Under the pieces are notes generated by a model. That model was not told the origin of the DNA. It ran no database searches and was given only the letters and a program-made list of their open reading frames with translations. A stretch of DNA of 54,105 bases. Source: Acidobacteriota bacterium. Lineage in GTDB: Bacteria; Acidobacteriota; Blastocatellia; UBA7656. A program made the position numbers and the translations under genes. This document shows, piece after piece, positions 51,650-54,105 of the stretch. How positions within the stretch are numbered: the stretch's first letter is position 1; every line of letters starts with the position of its first letter. The DNA is taken from the NCBI GenBank assembly GCA_016201275.1, contig JACQDB010000148.1:1-54105 (forward strand). Reading direction: 5' to 3'.

Positions 51650-52586
51650 CGAAGGCCGCTTTCACGACGGGCTTGGCACCTTCGCCGAAATTAATTTAGC
51701 GAATGAAATCATCAAAGCCGCGAATTTATCGCAGCCCTTGTTTGACGCTTCACGCGCTGAATCGAAAATGCGCGAGGCTCTTGAAAGTCTTCCCTTAGCG
51801 CACGCGAGCCGCGCTATCTTTCAACAGGAAATCGCCACTATCACGGCGGCTACGCAGTCCGGCGCAAGAGCTTTGCTCCAGCGCACGAAACCGGCGGTGC
51901 TGTTGCGCGTGCGCCACACACCAAGCGATTATGCCGACGCCAAAGCCGCTGATTTGCGTTTACAGTTTGCCGATGACAACGACTTGCCGATCTCGGTCAA
52001 GACCGACAAATCGAATAAAGTCGCCGTCGCCGAAGGTCAAACGCCGCACCTGTATGAGAAGTGGGCGGCGCGTTACTTTCGCGTTTCCACAGAAGAATGG
52101 CAGCGGATCATTGCCGACCTGGGCTTTGCTTCGCAGGCGGAGTGGAAGTGGCATTATTTGAATGCGGCGCGCTTGGTCGCCGAAGTCTTGATTCGCAAAC
52201 TCAAGCTGAAAGATTACGCCCTTGATGATTTCAGTAAAGCCAAAGTCACCGATCTCGAAGCCTTGAAATACCTGTTGCGACAGTTGAAATTTTACAAGAG
52301 CGGCAACGACCGAAGTTGTGTAATCATCTTTGATCGCTCGACGGGCGCGGTGAAATGGGAGTCGCGGCTGGATGAAATTGATATAGAGAGTGTAACCGTA
52401 GATCGAGTTTCGTTTTTACCTGCCAGGCCGCGCAACGCTCATCCGATAGCTACCGAATTCGGAGTAAAAATAGACCTGCACACGGTGGTGAGTTTTCAAG
52501 TCAAACACAAACGCGGACGCGCTCGCCTCAGCGCGCAACAATTCGAGTTCTCCGATATCACCACTCGCCTGAGAATCAATCGCTAG
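51465..52586 (+). CDS. Possible PD-(D/E)XK restriction-type endonuclease
   Basis: 373 residues, but the first ~50 (MRASFFKSPRKNWSINCF...) overlap a minus-strand gene remnant and are doubtful. Credible protein begins near residue 52 (KSAVSKIEFDIIEG). The segment AADLRLQFADDNDLPISVKTDKSNK resembles a restriction-enzyme core (Asp, then a short strand ending in Ser-Val-Lys), and CVIIFDRSTGAVKWESRLDE with VVSFQVKHKRGRARL would suit a DNA-binding end. Type II enzymes of the HaeIII kind have this layout. No methylase gene is adjacent, so it may be a solitary or inactivated copy. Family assignment is tentative. Confidence 0.45.
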   Translation: MRASFFKSPRKNWSINCFVGFLLFLWLPIDDSSIGASTHRQAASASVTQTKSAVSKIEFDIIEGRFHDGLGTFAEINLANEIIKAANLSQPLFDASRAESKMREALESLPLAHASRAIFQQEIATITAATQSGARALLQRTKPAVLLRVRHTPSDYADAKAADLRLQFADDNDLPISVKTDKSNKVAVAEGQTPHLYEKWAARYFRVSTEEWQRIIADLGFASQAEWKWHYLNAARLVAEVLIRKLKLKDYALDDFSKAKVTDLEALKYLLRQLKFYKSGNDRSCVIIFDRSTGAVKWESRLDEIDIESVTVDRVSFLPARPRNAHPIATEFGVKIDLHTVVSFQVKHKRGRARLSAQQFEFSDITTRLRINR

Positions 52587-52620
52587 CACGACCACAGCGA
52601 AAACCTGAAGGAGTGTGGCT

Positions 52621-52725
52621 GCAATAACCTGCAAGGCTTGAGTGATTTTCCCATGCCCTGTATGGGCGACCCTGCGGTGATCGCCCATACAGGGCTGCAC
52701 TTTATTTCATCCACAATCCTAAGCG
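52621..52725. mobile_element. MITE-like element, copy 3 (left end missing)
   Basis: The right end atttcatccacaatcctaag (from 52704) matches copies 1 and 2. The core is a 14-bp palindrome with an 11-bp loop (ccctgtatgggcga 52656-52669, complement 52681-52694), like copy 1. The left side starts within the inner flank (ataacctgcaag), so the outer terminal repeat is lost. It lies just after the stop of the nuclease-like gene. Confidence 0.55.
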
Positions 52726-52841
52726 CGCCTTTGCCGGATAAGCATTCGGCGGGGGCGCTGAAAAACTCGTCCGTGCGGTGGCGCGCAGGTTTTTTTTCGC
52801 ATCTTTTCAAACTCTGCGAAACACGCCCTTGTCTAAACGGA

Positions 52842-52910
52842 AGTTGAAAGTTGAAAGTTGAAAGTTGAAAGTTGAAAGTTGAAAGTTGAAAGTTGAAAGT
52901 TGAAAGTTGA
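52842..52910. repeat. Heptanucleotide tandem repeat before the DoxX-like gene
   Basis: Nine exact copies of agttgaa plus one partial copy, ending ten bases before the ATG at 52921. The last unit overlaps the probable ribosome site (gagg). Copy-number change here would alter the leader and its spacing. Confidence 0.9.
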
Positions 52911-52920
52911 GGCAAGTGTG

Positions 52921-53385
52921 ATGACCGAAGAAGGCAATCTTTTTCACGTATATTCGGTAGCAGAGGTTAAGCCGCGCCCTGTGTTATCGCGGGTGCAGCT
53001 TGCCAAAGTAAAATCCATCTTCCTGTTGCGTTTGAGTCTGGCGGCAGTCTTTTTCTGGTTTGGGCTGTTGAAATTCACTGGCGTTAGTCCGGTGGTGGCC
53101 TTGCTCAACAATACCTTTCCGGTGCTGGCGCAGTCGCCTTGCATCGAAATGTTAGGGCTTGCGGAAATGGCTATCGCCGTTGGCCTGGTGATTGAGCGGT
53201 TATCGAAATACGCGGCGAGCCTGATGATTGTGCATCTGTTCGGCACTTTGAGCGTGATCTATGTAGCGCCGTCATTAATCTTCGCGCCGAGCTTTCCGGT
53301 GCTGACCATGACTGGCGAGTTCATCGTCAAAAATTTCGTCTTCATCATCGCCGGTTTGTTGGTGATCGAATCGCGCAAGCGGTAA
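52921..53385 (+). CDS. DoxX/DUF417-like four-helix membrane protein
   Basis: 154 residues from the ATG at 52921. A TTG seven codons earlier lies in the tandem repeat and is less likely. A cytoplasmic N-terminus is followed by four membrane segments (about 35-53, 72-93, 99-121, 133-150). FFWFGLLKFTGVSPVVALL, the mid-protein SPCIEMLGLAEMAIAVGL and LTMTGEFIVKNFVFIIAGLL match the DUF417/DoxX group. Roles in this group are poorly known and include respiratory-chain and stress links. Its leader contains the heptanucleotide repeats. A hairpin follows at 53427. Confidence 0.7.
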   Translation: MTEEGNLFHVYSVAEVKPRPVLSRVQLAKVKSIFLLRLSLAAVFFWFGLLKFTGVSPVVALLNNTFPVLAQSPCIEMLGLAEMAIAVGLVIERLSKYAASLMIVHLFGTLSVIYVAPSLIFAPSFPVLTMTGEFIVKNFVFIIAGLLVIESRKR

Positions 53386-53426
53386 AGGCAAACCGGAAGA
53401 AGAAGAAAAACTTTTTTGTGAAGCGA

Positions 53427-53486
53427 CAAAAGCCGCAGCACTATGATGGCCGTAAAAGATAACCCATCATGACGCTGCGGCTTTTG
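53427..53486. terminator. Stem-loop between convergent genes
   Basis: Outer arms caaaagccgcagc (53427-53439) and 53474-53486 pair perfectly; inner arms atgatgg/ccatcat (53443-53449, 53464-53470) extend the stem. The aaaag/ctttt edges suit a bidirectional terminator. Confidence 0.65.
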
Positions 53487-53530
53487 CGTGCGTGCCGATT
53501 CGCGTAGCTTGCGGGTGGATTTGCGAATGG

Positions 53531-53974
53531 TTATGGACAGGAACAAGTGTTGTTTAACGTATTCCTGTCGGTAATCGAGTACATTACGCCGGACGATAAA
53601 AGTTGCAAGGACGCTGTAGCTTTGTGCTGACAGGTATTTACTTTTGCCGTCACTCGGCGGTCAGCGCCATTGTGTTGCAGCGTAAGCGTACAGCCTTTTT
53701 TCAGTATCGTTCCGGTCCCGCCAACCGTGATTCCGCCGCATTGCGTAAACTGATATTCGCCGGTCGTGGAATTGAAGCCCAGAAAGCTATTACTACCCTC
53801 ATCCTGTAAACAAATATCAAAAGTAGGAGGCAAAGCAGAACAACTTTTTGGTGGAAAGACGGCTAAGGAAAGTAATCTATCCACATCATTTCCGACTAAT
53901 ACTGTCGGGGTTGCAAACGGCGATAAAACGCCATCTGGCGCTACCTGAAATATGCTAAAACCCCCTAAATACAC
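53531..53974 (-). CDS. Cys-rich C-terminal domain of a surface protein (probably 5'-incomplete)
   Basis: 147 residues, opening at a GTG (53974) with an in-frame TAG just upstream, so no signal peptide or N-terminal domains are present. The sequence ICLQDEGSNSFLGFNSTTGEY, FTQCGGITVGGTGTILKKGC, DRRVTAKVNTC and ITDRNTLNNTCSC resembles a small Cys-containing beta domain that I recall at the C-termini of acidobacterial secreted proteins. The piece is either a truncated gene copy or a very short family member. It is convergent with the DoxX-like gene. Confidence 0.5.
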   Translation of the reverse strand: MYLGGFSIFQVAPDGVLSPFATPTVLVGNDVDRLLSLAVFPPKSCSALPPTFDICLQDEGSNSFLGFNSTTGEYQFTQCGGITVGGTGTILKKGCTLTLQHNGADRRVTAKVNTCQHKATASLQLLSSGVMYSITDRNTLNNTCSCP

Positions 53975-54105
53975 CGGAACCTAAATTTCTAGGTATTTCA
54001 TATTTTCAGAATTTACCTTTGTATAATGCCTATTTAGTTTAGTTCTGGCTGTTTTGATTGAAAACTGCCAGTTGATTTTAACTGCTTTTTCACTTCGCTC
54101 TTTGA

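Noticed and set aside
52842-52910. CRISPR array
   Set aside because: The unit is only 7 bp with no spacers; no cas genes and no other repeat-spacer pattern are visible in the window.

Overview
The window looks like chromosomal DNA of a free-living Gram-negative-type bacterium of about 50-55% GC. I infer Acidobacteriota, possibly Blastocatellia-like, because of the dense families of dispersed palindromes, the Uma2/Rpn-type accessory genes, the many alkaline-phosphatase-superfamily paralogues and the Cys-rich domain at the right edge. No rRNA, tRNA or universal marker gene is present, so the taxonomy stays an inference.

Layout. 1-0.2 kb: the 3' end of an insertion sequence. 0.4-12 kb: a housekeeping and mixed stretch with MgtE and a small coupled membrane protein, a class A penicillin-binding protein, an M20 deacylase coupled to an Rpn-like nuclease, an AhpD-like protein overlapping a secreted esterase, a truncated Uma2 gene, a SirB1-like protein and a PEGA/TPR protein. 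12.3-48.2 kb: a large cell-surface glycan region, almost all on the minus strand. It holds three GT-C (family 39-like) enzymes, three GT2, one GT4 and one GT9 glycosyltransferase, two Wzx-type flippases, a YfhO-type membrane protein, a flippase-like (LPG-synthase TM) protein, a SAM methyltransferase, a degenerate polysaccharide deacetylase, four type I phosphodiesterase-like (PF01663) paralogues and a membrane-anchored sulfatase-fold protein. A NotI-family restriction endonuclease with an adenine methylase (16.8-18.5 kb) interrupts it, as do a DUF1440 protein and a hybrid histidine kinase (24.3-27.4 kb). 48.4-54.1 kb: APS kinase, a cationic amino-acid permease, a possible restriction-type nuclease next to a gene remnant, a DoxX/DUF417-like membrane protein and an incomplete Cys-rich domain gene.

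How the genes could work together. GT2 and GT9/GT4 enzymes would build a lipid-linked glycan at the cytoplasmic face, and the two flippases would export it. The GT-C and YfhO-type proteins would add sugars from polyprenyl-phosphate donors outside. The AP-superfamily proteins could add or remove phospho- or sulfo-groups. The 37.4-28.0 kb minus-strand genes are packed with gaps of 0-87 bp or overlaps and look like one operon.

Most unusual points: the four PF01663 paralogues end in the same (L/M)R(S/A)LGY tail and split by Thr or Ser nucleophile; an out-of-frame octanucleotide repeat lies inside a GT-C gene and could switch it on and off; a deacetylase has lost its catalytic motifs together; a NotI-like nuclease is paired with an adenine, not a cytosine, methylase; and a MITE-like family keeps its ends but exchanges its central palindrome.
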